A stretch of DNA of 39,364 nucleotides from a virus: positions 1 through 39,364 of the IMG/VR virus record IMGVR_UViG_3300025325_000070. The stretch is one strand, 5' to 3'. Positions within the stretch are counted from its first letter, which is position 1. Each line of letters starts with the position of its first letter. The translations under genes and the position numbers were made by a program. The notes beneath the pieces were generated by a model. The model searched no databases and was not told where the DNA came from. It saw only the letters and a list, made by a program, of their open reading frames with translations. Shown here piece after piece: positions 1 to 7,183 of this stretch.

Positions 1-987
1 GCGGGCAGCGGCATAACGCTGGACGATTCGAGCACCAACGTGGTCATCGCCGCCAACACAGCCGAGTTTCAGCCGGCCAGCGCCACGCTGACCAATTTGG
101 CTGGGACGGACTACCTCACATTCGATGATGCGTCCTACAATTTCTACCTGGGCTACCATGCTGGGATTAACGATGCTGGCTCGGCAAACCTCTATGTCGG
201 CTATCGAGCCGGGAGCTCCGATGGCGCCAGCAATGGCTCACCGGCAGCCGTGTCCAATACCGGGCTGGGAAACTGGGCGTTACGGTATAACGCCACTGGT
301 CACAATAACACCGCTGTCGGGCAAAACACATTGCTCAATAATATCAGCGGCCTGCTAAACACGGCCGTCGGGGCGGACACGATGTTTCAGAACACCAATG
401 GCATCTATAACGTCGCGGTCGGCACTGATGCGCTCCATCTGAGTTATAGCGGCAACTGGAATGTCGCCATTGGATCCCTGGCTTTGTACGACATCACCAC
501 GGGCGCCAACAACACTGCTTTGGGTTATTGGTCGGGCAAAGGTTTGGCCCACGGCTCTGGCAACACCATTCTGGGGGCCAACACGACGGTCTCAAGCGGT
601 GTGTCGAACAACATCATTCTAGCCGACGGCAACGGCACCATCCGATTGCGGGATGATGGAACCAACTGGACCTTCGCCGGCGGAGTGCTGGTGACTAATG
701 GAAACGTCGGCATCGGGACGACGGCCCCCCTGGCCCCGCTGTCGGTCAGCAACAGCGCGGCTACCCTGTTCCAACTGAGTTCTCCCGGCAATAACGCTGT
801 GGCTACTATCACCACCAACGGGAGCGCCAAATTTCAATCCGGCACCTATTACCCATCCAACACGTTCCTGCCCACGGCGGCTATGCTGGGCGCCGGCGGA
901 TTTTGGTTGGTCAATAGCAACGGGAATTTGGTCACACTCTATAGCCTCGATGGCTCAACCACAGCAATGAAAGTGTTAGCACCATGA
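1..987 (+). CDS. Tail fibre / surface repeat protein, 5' truncated
   Basis: The reading frame is open from the first base of the window, so the N-terminus lies outside it. The visible part is about 328 residues of short Asn/Gly/Ala-rich repeats of the type NTAVGxxAL...NTTG (for example GHNNTAVGQNTLL, GLLNTAVGADTMF, IYNVAVGTDAL, WNVAIGSLAL). Such repeats form left-handed beta-rolls in trimeric phage fibres and in YadA-like head domains. Near the C-terminus the motif NVGIGTTAPLAPLSV is typical of fibre-like proteins ending just before a chaperone or trimerisation tip. The stop overlaps the next ATG by four bases (ATGA). Probable role: virion fibre or host-surface binding; the exact assignment is inference. 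Confidence 0.7.
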   Translation, partial: AGSGITLDDSSTNVVIAANTAEFQPASATLTNLAGTDYLTFDDASYNFYLGYHAGINDAGSANLYVGYRAGSSDGASNGSPAAVSNTGLGNWALRYNATGHNNTAVGQNTLLNNISGLLNTAVGADTMFQNTNGIYNVAVGTDALHLSYSGNWNVAIGSLALYDITTGANNTALGYWSGKGLAHGSGNTILGANTTVSSGVSNNIILADGNGTIRLRDDGTNWTFAGGVLVTNGNVGIGTTAPLAPLSVSNSAATLFQLSSPGNNAVATITTNGSAKFQSGTYYPSNTFLPTAAMLGAGGFWLVNSNGNLVTLYSLDGSTTAMKVLAP

Positions 988-1379
988 AAAAATACCTTGT
1001 CCTGATTCTATTCGCGCCCCTGGCCTGTTTGGCTCAGATCTCTTGGCAAACCAACGTCACGGCCATCGTGAGCACCAACGGCTTTGGGTCCACCAATTAC
1101 ACGACCAATATCACGGCCACGTTGCCACTGACGCTGACCACTGAGTTGGTCAACTTCCAGCGGCTGCGCAGCGCCTGGGAGGCCCGCAACATCTCGCGCA
1201 CCAACGCCAGCCCCCCTGTCTCGGCACAGACGTTCCGCGATTACGTCGAGAGCATCGCCGAGGCCGCGCTGGCGGGTTATGCCGAGAAATCCGAGCGCTA
1301 TCTGGCCGAGGAAGTGCGACGCCGCTACCTTCAGGCGGACGCGGCCCAGCGCGCCCGCATCTATCGGCAGACGCAGTGA
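984..1379 (+). CDS. Secreted or membrane-anchored hypothetical protein
   Basis: A 131-residue protein that begins with a signal-peptide-like segment (MKKYLVLILFAPLACLA, then Gln). The middle is Thr/Asn rich (TNVTAIVSTNGFGSTNYTTN), like the fibre gene upstream. The C-terminal half is predicted helical and charged. The start overlaps the previous stop (ATGA), so the two genes are probably translationally coupled. I do not recognise the family; it may be a small virion or tail-tip-associated protein. Confidence 0.6.
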   Translation: MKKYLVLILFAPLACLAQISWQTNVTAIVSTNGFGSTNYTTNITATLPLTLTTELVNFQRLRSAWEARNISRTNASPPVSAQTFRDYVESIAEAALAGYAEKSERYLAEEVRRRYLQADAAQRARIYRQTQ

Positions 1380-1406
1380 TATGCCCTACTCCTCATCCCA
1401 TTACCC

Positions 1407-2735
1407 ATGAGTTTACTTTTTGCCTTGCTCGCCTTGACCGCGGCGGCCCCCAAGGGCCCCCTGCCGGCCCCGCGCAACACCCACTACGTGCATTGGGTCA
1501 CCAACGCCACGCACAAGACAGGCGGCGGCTACAAAGCGGATCCGTTTCTGGTGTCGTCTGCGGACGAGTTGGACGCCTTGCTGCTGAAGCGGCTGCGGGA
1601 ACACACGACCATTTACCTGGGCACCAACGCCGTGGGCACCACCACCTTCATCACGTATGGCGGGGGGCACCGCGAATCATGGTGGCGCCACCCCCTCGAG
1701 TGGCATTTGCCCAAAGGGGCGCGTTTGATCGGGCAGGGCATGGACCGAACCGTTTTAGCCCTCACGCCGGAAGCCCGCCCCCAACCCAATCCGGCCCCGG
1801 GCCGAATCGCCGTGGCCACGCTGACAGACCTCCCGGGCGACTCTGTCATCGTCTCGGATTTGACTGTGGACCTGGCCGTTAGTCCAGAGGCGCGCCCGGT
1901 CTCCACCTGCGCGGTGGCCGTGTCGGGCGACTACGCCGCGATTCGCCGCGTCCGCGTCATCCATGGCGGCACCCGGACCAACGCCGAAGCGTTTTTGCTG
2001 GTGGCCGGCTGCCCGATTACCCGCTCCAATGTCACCGGGCTGCGCATCGAGGATTGTGTCGTCGAACAGTGCGACCCGCGCACGGACGACCGGGCGGGCA
2101 TCTGCGCTATCCTCGTGGGCGCGAGCTGGTCGTATGGCCTCATGCGCCAGGCCACCGACGCTGTCATCGCTCGCTGCCGGGTCGATGGCTCGACGTACCC
2201 GCCCACCAAAGCCTTCGCGGCCCTCGGTTGCAAAGACGCGGCCGTCGAAGACTGTGTTTCCATCAACTGCGATTTCGGGTTCTATGTGGATTCCTGGCGC
2301 ACCGAGTCCGTGTCCCTGCGCCGGAATCGGTTCGTGAACGCGGCCAATGCCGTGCAGTGGGTGCTCGGAGGCTCGGCCCACTCACACCAGGCTACCCTGG
2401 GCCGCGCCGTGCTCGAGGACAACGTGTTTTTGCTGGCGCCACGCGGGCCGGGGCGCTATCCCCCGCATGGCGTTTACCTGTGGGCGCGGGAGCCCGTGCA
2501 GCACCTGGAATTCACCAGGAACTTTGTCGGGTGGTCACAGCCGCCCACCAACACTTCGGCGGCGACCGGCTTTGTATTTGAGGTGCACAACGTCGCGCAC
2601 ATCCAGGCCCGAGACAACTGGCTCGCGCTGGACGGCCCCTGGGGCCAGCGCATGCACTCATACGGGGCCGGCGCGGTGGACGCGTCGGGCAACCGCACCC
2701 TGCCAGGGGATCTGATTCGGTGGACCAACCAATGA
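1407..2735 (+). CDS. Right-handed beta-helix tailspike-like protein
   Basis: A 442-residue protein with a short hydrophobic N-terminus (MSLLFALLALTAAA) and then repeated beta-helix coils: GLRIEDCVVEQC, DAVIARCRVDGS, DAAVEDCVSINCDFGFYVDS, SVSLRRNRFVNAANAV, RAVLEDNVFLL, HIQARDNWLAL. This is the usual pattern of pectate-lyase-like phage tailspikes and polysaccharide-binding or -cleaving proteins. No catalytic residues can be assigned by eye. It lies in a run of overlapping virion and lysis genes and its stop overlaps the next start. A host-surface polysaccharide-binding or depolymerising role is inference. Confidence 0.65.
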   Translation: MSLLFALLALTAAAPKGPLPAPRNTHYVHWVTNATHKTGGGYKADPFLVSSADELDALLLKRLREHTTIYLGTNAVGTTTFITYGGGHRESWWRHPLEWHLPKGARLIGQGMDRTVLALTPEARPQPNPAPGRIAVATLTDLPGDSVIVSDLTVDLAVSPEARPVSTCAVAVSGDYAAIRRVRVIHGGTRTNAEAFLLVAGCPITRSNVTGLRIEDCVVEQCDPRTDDRAGICAILVGASWSYGLMRQATDAVIARCRVDGSTYPPTKAFAALGCKDAAVEDCVSINCDFGFYVDSWRTESVSLRRNRFVNAANAVQWVLGGSAHSHQATLGRAVLEDNVFLLAPRGPGRYPPHGVYLWAREPVQHLEFTRNFVGWSQPPTNTSAATGFVFEVHNVAHIQARDNWLALDGPWGQRMHSYGAGAVDASGNRTLPGDLIRWTNQ

Positions 2736-3079
2736 GCGCCCAGCTCAATGAAGAACTGAGCCTGGCCTTTCAGGAGGCGCTGCGCGCCCATCGCGATGTG
2801 TTTTGTTCCGCGCACTCAACGGAACTGAACCGCCGCCTGGACTCTATCGACTCGGCTTTAGGCGGTATTCAGAAGGACTTGGCGGGGCTGCGCGACCAAG
2901 GCACGACCCTGTGCAAGATCAACGAAGAGAGAATCACAGGCATCCGCCGCGAGGCGGCCGTCATTGCCACCTGTCTTTCCCTGCTCTTCGGCGCCGCCGG
3001 CCTCTGGGTGAAATGGCAGGGCTCGCCGAGCGCGGCTGTCAAACCGAACTATCCGCCGGCCATTTCCCAAACACCTTAG
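2732..3079 (+). CDS. Small membrane protein with coiled coil
   Basis: A 115-residue protein whose ATG overlaps the previous stop (ATGA). The first 75 residues are charged and heptad-like (LNRRLDSIDSALGGIQKDLAGLRDQ), followed by one transmembrane segment (AAVIATCLSLLFGAAGLWV). This layout resembles phage XhlA-like or gp-type membrane proteins found beside holins. The position directly before the holin-like gene supports a lysis-cassette role, but the family is not certain. Confidence 0.6.
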   Translation: MSAQLNEELSLAFQEALRAHRDVFCSAHSTELNRRLDSIDSALGGIQKDLAGLRDQGTTLCKINEERITGIRREAAVIATCLSLLFGAAGLWVKWQGSPSAAVKPNYPPAISQTP

Positions 3080-3094
3080 TTTTGACATCCTCTG

Positions 3095-3436
3095 ATGGAC
3101 CTGCTCAACGATCTCATTTCGCAAGTCAGTTCGGCCTCGCCCGAACTGCTCACCATCCTGGCCGTCGTCGTCGTCGGCTACGCCTGCAAGCTCTCTACCT
3201 GGGTGCGGAACCAGTTCATCCCCGCCATCGGTTTGCTGGTGGCCACTACTACCTATCCCCTGCTGTGCCCGCCCAGCGCCATCAACCCAGAGGTCCGCTA
3301 CCCGCTGGTGAGAGAGATACTGACCGGGACCGTCTTGTGGTTTATCGCTTGGTTTGCGCACGACAAAGTGCTGCGCAAATTGGAACGCTTCCTCCCGGAC
3401 GAGTTATTCCCGAAACCGCCGGAAACACCAAAATGA
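3095..3436 (+). CDS. Holin-like membrane protein
   Basis: A 113-residue protein with three hydrophobic stretches (TILAVVVVGYACKL, FIPAIGLLVATTTYPLL, EILTGTVLWFIAWFA) and a charged C-terminus (KVLRKLERFLPDELF). Size, topology and position between a small membrane protein and a lipoprotein fit a phage holin that would permeabilise the inner membrane at lysis. No endolysin is recognisable next to it in this window. The assignment rests on topology and context rather than on a diagnostic motif. Confidence 0.6.
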   Translation: MDLLNDLISQVSSASPELLTILAVVVVGYACKLSTWVRNQFIPAIGLLVATTTYPLLCPPSAINPEVRYPLVREILTGTVLWFIAWFAHDKVLRKLERFLPDELFPKPPETPK

Positions 3437-3738
3437 AACTGAACCTGACACTCATCGCCTTGGCGGGCGTAACTCTGATCGGTTGCGCTCGCTTCGGCAC
3501 CACGCAAACCGACCTCTCCTATGAAAACGGACAACCGCTCCGCACGATTACCACGCATGCCTCGGGGCTCTCGTTCTTCGCGAGCCGCGCGACCCTCGCG
3601 ACCTGGAAAGCGAGCCAGACCGACAAGACGCAAGGCGCGTCGGTCGGCAACCTGAGCCTGGAAAGCAACGCCACCACCAACTTGACCGCGCTGGTCGAGG
3701 CGGCGGTGGGCGCCGCGGTGCGCGCGGCCAAGCCCTAG
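3433..3738 (+). CDS. Small lipoprotein, possible spanin-type component
   Basis: A 101-residue protein starting with a lipoprotein signal sequence: MKLNLTLIALAGVTLIGC, with Cys18 as the probable lipidated residue. The start overlaps the holin-like gene's stop (ATGA), so the two are coupled. The rest is Ser/Thr/Ala rich with no recognisable domain (TTNLTALVEAAVGAAVRAAKP at the end). A lipoprotein encoded after a holin suggests an outer-membrane lysis partner (o-spanin-like), and hence a diderm host, but this is inference only. Confidence 0.6.
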   Translation: MKLNLTLIALAGVTLIGCARFGTTQTDLSYENGQPLRTITTHASGLSFFASRATLATWKASQTDKTQGASVGNLSLESNATTNLTALVEAAVGAAVRAAKP

Positions 3739-3740
3739 CC

Positions 3741-3920
3741 GTGACCGCTGCCGAGACAAAAAAGGTATTGCAAGCGCTGTACACTGCGGCTGTCGTGTGT
3801 CAGTTGGTCGATGACATGTACAGCGTAGGCAAGCAGTGGCCCAGTGTCCAAATGCAGCTGCGGGCCCTGATCCAGCAACTGCAAGCGTTGTCAAAGGGTG
3901 GCCATCACGCCCGGCGTTAA
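3741..3920 (+). CDS. Short hypothetical protein, GTG start
   Basis: A 59-residue frame, MTAAETKKVLQALYTAAVVC... ending SKGGHHARR, starting with GTG two bases after the lipoprotein stop. Helical and amphipathic in appearance. It follows the overlapping gene series directly, which favours real translation, but it is short and unrecognised. It ends just before an inverted repeat that separates it from a convergent gene. Confidence 0.45.
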   Translation: MTAAETKKVLQALYTAAVVCQLVDDMYSVGKQWPSVQMQLRALIQQLQALSKGGHHARR

Positions 3921-3977
3921 CCTCCCTTCCCGTCCGCCTTCCACCGTCGCCGCGTTCAGCAGTTCGTTGCTGGGTGT

Positions 3978-4027
3978 CCACGCTAACCCTCGGTTGCCCT
4001 GGCCGTGGCCAGCGCTGGTTAGCGTGG
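3978..4027. repeat. 11-bp perfect inverted repeat between convergent genes
   Basis: CCACGCTAACC (3978-3988) and GGTTAGCGTGG (4017-4027) are perfect reverse complements. Inside lies a second dyad, TGGCC-GT-GGCCA. It sits at the end of the rightward gene and covers the last bases of the leftward gene, so a bidirectional terminator is possible, although no T-run follows. The outer boxes CGCTAAC and GTTAGCG also resemble the ends of a very short integron attC site. Confidence 0.5.
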
Positions 4028-4477
4028 CGTCAACCACGCCTTGTGGCTGGCGCCCGGCAAGCGCACCAACCGCCCGCCGCTCCAGCGGGTGCCCCGGCGG
4101 AAGGGTTGGGCCGGCTGCGGGCTGGCCTCAGCGCCGCGCTGGACCAGCTCGAACGTGAACGGTTCCAGCGCCCGCAACTCCGGCAGGCAGGCGCTGTGCA
4201 GCGCCCGGCTCTCGGCGGCGGCGCCCAGGGCATCAATCTCGTCGGGGAAATACTCCAGAGGCCGCCAATGCCCGGCCCGGCGCACCTCCAAGCGCACGGC
4301 GTTGGCGTAGCGCACCAGGCGCACGTCGGCGGTTTGCCCCAAGCCATCGTGGGGCACGGCCATCTGGCAGGCCACCAGCTTCACTTCGATAAACCGCGCC
4401 TCGCAACGCCGCCGCAAGGCCGTTAGCTCCTCAGCAATTCGTTTCGCTGACTGGTCAAACTCTTCCATTGACGTCAT
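4019..4477 (-). CDS. Hypothetical protein
   Basis: A 152-residue protein, MTSMEEFDQSAKRIAEELTALRRRCEARFIEVKLVACQMAVPHDG..., with a helical N-terminus and a mixed alpha/beta middle. A second possible start (MEEFDQ) lies three codons in, at 4468. I do not recognise the family. It is transcribed towards the lysis genes and away from a tandem repeat that covers its start, so it may be separately regulated. Confidence 0.5.
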   Translation of the reverse strand: MTSMEEFDQSAKRIAEELTALRRRCEARFIEVKLVACQMAVPHDGLGQTADVRLVRYANAVRLEVRRAGHWRPLEYFPDEIDALGAAAESRALHSACLPELRALEPFTFELVQRGAEASPQPAQPFRRGTRWSGGRLVRLPGASHKAWLTPR

Positions 4478-4515
4478 TTGCTGTTAAGCCGGCCCATTTG
4501 CTGTTAAATCGGCCC
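4475..4515. repeat. Tandem 21-bp repeat at gene start
   Basis: CATTTGCTGTTAA followed by GCCGGCCC (4475-4495) is repeated as CATTTGCTGTTAA plus ATCGGCCC (4495-4515), with a period of 20 bp. It lies across the start of the leftward gene, where an operator would be expected. Confidence 0.5.
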
Positions 4516-4651
4516 GCCTGTGAATAACTTGAGAATAACCCGGATGATCCTATGGCGGTGAAGGTTCCACACATTGTGCGCGCATTTCACCCCTCTCCCG
4601 ACTCGCGGCGTTCCTCTCTCTCAGAACGCGGGCTGAGCCGTGGCTCTCAAC

Positions 4652-4915
4652 TCACGCCGCTACCAACTGTTCTTCCCCTTGGGCCAAACCAAGGGGATGC
4701 TTAAAAGACGGCACTTCCAGGTTGTGCCGCCTCACCACTTCAATGCAGCGGTGGTGAATCTCAGCTACGGTTGCACTCTTTTGTTCGTAGTACAGCCCGA
4801 GGGCGGCGTTCACGATCATTTCCTGCGACACCCCCGCCAGCACGGCCACTTGCCGCAGGAATTGGTGGGCCTCCGGAGAGGTTCGCACGTTCAGTTGCAC
4901 AGTCGCTTTTTTCAT
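4652..4915 (-). CDS. Ribbon-helix-helix (CopG/Arc-like) regulator
   Basis: An 87-residue protein from ATG at 4915, MKKATVQLNVRTSPEAHQFLRQVAVLAGVSQEMIVNAALGLYY. A beta strand with alternating residues (ATVQLNVR) followed by two helices is the ribbon-helix-helix DNA-binding fold used by small dimeric phage and plasmid repressors. The C-terminal tail has no clear domain. An upstream TTG at 4924 is a less likely start. It is divergent from another ribbon-helix-helix gene, and both face a 77-bp region with repeated TGCTAG boxes. Autoregulation is inference. Confidence 0.65.
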   Translation of the reverse strand: MKKATVQLNVRTSPEAHQFLRQVAVLAGVSQEMIVNAALGLYYEQKSATVAEIHHRCIEVVRRHNLEVPSFKHPLGLAQGEEQLVAA

Positions 4916-5001
4916 ATCCAGCAAGGGCAGTCTTGCATAGTTGCTAGCGGGCGCAAGACATTTTTCTTGCTAGACTGGTGGTGCTAGCTAGAATGGCCCG
5001 C
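4916..5001. promoter_or_regulatory. Divergent operator/promoter region with TGCTAG boxes
   Basis: Between two divergent ribbon-helix-helix genes, TTGCTAG occurs at 4941-4947 and 4967-4973, and GTGCTAG at 4981-4987 (with GCTAGCTAG overlap). For the rightward gene a promoter can be read: TTGCTA at 4967-4972, 16-bp spacer, TAGAAT at 4989-4994. The -10 box overlaps the ATG at 4993, so transcription would start near the GTG at 5002. Confidence 0.5.
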
Positions 5002-5271
5002 GTGAACGACGAGTGCCAACTAAACGTCCGCGTGCCGAGCGCCCTGCGCAAGAAAATCCAAGTGGAGGCCATCCGCACCAACAAAACCTCTGAACTCATT
5101 GTGACTGCGGCGCTTCAAGACTTCTTCAGAAGCTGGTCGCTTAGCGAGCGTGCCCGCTTCTACACTTCACGCCCCTATGCCCGGCGCAGCCAACGCCCAA
5201 GGCCGGCTCAGGGAAACCCCGAGAAACGAAACGGGGCGGGCCTGAACACCCCAAGCTGCCCAACCGTATGA
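4993..5271 (+). CDS. Second ribbon-helix-helix regulator
   Basis: From ATG 4993: MARVNDECQLNVRVPSALRKKIQVEAIRTNKTSELIVTAALQDFF. The strand QLNVRVP followed by two helices matches the Arc/CopG fold. If the promoter with TAGAAT at 4989-4994 is real, the ATG lies inside the -10 box and the true start would be the in-frame GTG at 5002, giving a leaderless or nearly leaderless message. The C-terminal tail is basic and low in complexity. It pairs with the divergent gene at 4652-4915; a lysogeny-type or early switch is possible but unproven. Confidence 0.6.
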   Translation: MARVNDECQLNVRVPSALRKKIQVEAIRTNKTSELIVTAALQDFFRSWSLSERARFYTSRPYARRSQRPRPAQGNPEKRNGAGLNTPSCPTV

Positions 5272-5320
5272 ATACCACTGAGACGCCATCCCACGGGCCG
5301 CTGAACCTGGAAAGGAAGAA

Positions 5321-5539
5321 ATGAGCGTGATCCTGATCCTCTCTGCGCTGTGGGCCGCCAGCATCATCGCCGCCGGGCTCGCGGTTTGGAAAGCCGCTGA
5401 CCGGAGGGACCGGGGGCAGGGCCCCTCTTGCCCCAAGTGCGGCCGGCCCTGGGTGCCGCACCCCGTTGAGGGCGGGCTTTTCTATTCCTATCGCCGCTGG
5501 ACTTGCCGCTGCGGCACCAGCCGCATTCTGCCACTATGA
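5321..5539 (+). CDS. Small membrane protein with zinc ribbon
   Basis: A 72-residue protein with a good ribosome binding site (GGAAGGAAGAAATG context). Residues 2-23 form a transmembrane segment (SVILILSALWAASIIAAGLAVW). A zinc ribbon follows: CPKCG and, about 20 residues later, CRCG. The layout predicts a membrane-anchored cytoplasmic metal-binding knuckle. The family is unknown. Confidence 0.6.
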   Translation: MSVILILSALWAASIIAAGLAVWKAADRRDRGQGPSCPKCGRPWVPHPVEGGLFYSYRRWTCRCGTSRILPL

Positions 5540-5789
5540 ATGATTCCCTCGCACCATTTGGCCACCGCCCGCGGGCGGGCAGTACTGCTTCATCCCCGGC
5601 TACCGGCCAGGCCGTGCAAAGCCACTGGCTCCCGGTGGAGTCAAGGCCGGGGGGGTGGCCATCCCCTTATTTCCTTCCCGCGCCAAGCCGGTGCCGGTTC
5701 GGATGCCGGGCCGGAAAGGCAGGTGCGATAAAATGGCCTTGGGCCGCACCGGCTTCGGGCGCACTCCATCCCTATCCAAAACCATCCCT
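5540..5789. other. Stretch without a confident gene
   Basis: Several overlapping frames are open here but none has a convincing protein pattern or start. It may include the 5' end of a longer version of the next gene (in frame from about 5655), but the strong-looking start for that gene is the ATG at 5790. Confidence 0.4.
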
Positions 5790-6191
5790 ATGAAACAACC
5801 CATTCCCAACGACGACCCAGCGGCTCGGCCGCCCTTGATCGACAACGGCTTCACCCGCCTGCTCAGCGAGCATCGCTGCGGCCACCTGGCGCACGAGCTC
5901 TCCACCGAGCTGCGGGCCCTGCTGGCTGCCTGCGAGGAAACCGGGAAACCGGGCAGCCTCACCCTTAAGCTCTTCGTGAAACCCGCCAACAAGGGCCAGG
6001 CCCTGTTGGTGCTGATCGAGGACGAGTTGAGCCTCACGGCCCCCAAACTGCCCGTTGAACCCTCGGTCTTTTTCGTGGACCCAGACCACAACCTCTCCCG
6101 CGACCACCCGCAGCAATTGAGAATGGAGCTCCGCACCGTGGAGGTTGAGCCGGTGGCCACGGCGGTCTTGCGCCAGGCCGCCTCCCAATAA
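5790..6191 (+). CDS. Hypothetical phage early-region protein
   Basis: A 133-residue protein from ATG 5790, MKQPIPNDDPAARPPLIDNGFTRLLSEHRCGHLAHELSTELRALLAACEETGKPGSLTLKLFVKPANKGQ..., in which GSLTLKLFVKP and ELSLTAPKLP suggest beta strands. Small proteins of this kind are common just upstream of DUF2303 genes in phage recombination modules. No enzymatic motif is visible. It is followed after 29 bases by the DUF2303-like gene, probably in the same operon. Confidence 0.6.
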   Translation: MKQPIPNDDPAARPPLIDNGFTRLLSEHRCGHLAHELSTELRALLAACEETGKPGSLTLKLFVKPANKGQALLVLIEDELSLTAPKLPVEPSVFFVDPDHNLSRDHPQQLRMELRTVEVEPVATAVLRQAASQ

Positions 6192-6220
6192 ACTCGAAAC
6201 CTGAACCAAACTCGAAACCT

Positions 6221-7060
6221 ATGGAAACCACCCATGACTCCGCTCCCCCTCGACTGGAAGTGGACGTGTTACTGGCCGCTGGCCGAGCGTTAGGCAGCGA
6301 ACTCATCAAACCCGGTGAGGACGGCCTGCCCGCCGTGCTGGTCCCAGCCGGGTATCAGTTGCAAAGCTTGGAAGCGCTCTTGCCCCCGCAGTGGGTCAAA
6401 GCCGCGCCGGAGTTCACCCACACGCAGAGCTTCGCCGCCTACGTCCAGCGGCACCTTCGGCCTGAAACCACCCATCTGTTTGTCCACCCGGCCGATGACT
6501 CCTCCCGGATGCTGTGCGTGTTCGATTACCACGCCGCTGCGCCGGGGCGCTGCGCGCATCGGGCCACTTTCCGGCCCAAGCCCACCAAGGACTGGCAATT
6601 GTTCCTCAGCCAAGCCAACGTCTGGCTCACCCAGGTGGAGCTGGCCCTCTTTTTGGAAGACAACGCGGCCTTGTTCGTGGATCCGCCCGGAGCGGAGTTG
6701 CTCGAACTCGTGCACACCCTGCACGGACACGCCGAGGCGCGCTTTAGTGCCGCGGTGCGCCTGCAAACCGGGGCCGTGCGCCTGCACTACGACGAAGACG
6801 TGGTCGTGCGCGGCGGCGAAAACATCAGCCAGGGCCAGATGGAGCTTCCCGCCAAACTGGTTTGCGGCGTGGCGCCTTTCGAGGGCCTGCCGCCCTACGC
6901 CCTCACTGTTCGGCTGCGCTACACCGTCCGCGAGCACAAGTTGTCCCTCCGTTACGAGCCGGTCCGGCCCGATCTGGTGGTCAAGAGCGCGATGCACGAA
7001 CTGGTCAGCGAAATCCAGACAACCACGGGCTTGGCGGCTCTGCACGGCTGGCCTTCGTAA
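6221..7060 (+). CDS. DUF2303 / YfdQ-like phage protein
   Basis: A 279-residue protein matching the general pattern of the DUF2303 (YfdQ) family: an N-terminal segment LVPAGYQLQSLEALLPP, a middle FAAYVQRHLRPETTHLFVHPADDSSRMLCVFDYH, then WLTQVELALFLEDN and late strands with FEGLPPYALTVRLRYTVREHKLSLRYEPVRP. The family is widespread in phages next to recombination genes; its biochemical function is not settled. Here it precedes ERF and exonuclease genes, consistent with the recombination module. The terminal part matches the family length. Confidence 0.75.
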   Translation: METTHDSAPPRLEVDVLLAAGRALGSELIKPGEDGLPAVLVPAGYQLQSLEALLPPQWVKAAPEFTHTQSFAAYVQRHLRPETTHLFVHPADDSSRMLCVFDYHAAAPGRCAHRATFRPKPTKDWQLFLSQANVWLTQVELALFLEDNAALFVDPPGAELLELVHTLHGHAEARFSAAVRLQTGAVRLHYDEDVVVRGGENISQGQMELPAKLVCGVAPFEGLPPYALTVRLRYTVREHKLSLRYEPVRPDLVVKSAMHELVSEIQTTTGLAALHGWPS

Positions 7061-7073
7061 GGACTCGATTTTT

Positions 7074-7172
7074 ATGGCTGCTCGGTTTCTTGGGCTTCCA
7101 CACAACTGCCGGCTCCTCTGCCGCCATCTCTTGGCGCATGTATCATAGCCGGTCGTCCAGCCGAGCAGCCAT
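7074..7172 (+). ncRNA. Candidate structured RNA with nested stems and U-tract
   Basis: A 99-bp element between the DUF2303 and ERF genes. Outer stem: ATGGCTGCTCGG (7074-7085) pairs perfectly with CCGAGCAGCCAT (7161-7172). Inside, CCGGCT (7109-7114) pairs with AGCCGG (7147-7152). Innermost, TGCCGCCA (7119-7126) pairs with TGGCGCA (7132-7138) with one bulged C. TTTTTTG follows directly, as in an intrinsic terminator. It could be a small RNA, an attenuator ahead of the ERF gene, or a complex terminator. No known family is recognised. Confidence 0.5.
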
Positions 7173-7183
7173 TTTTTGATCCC

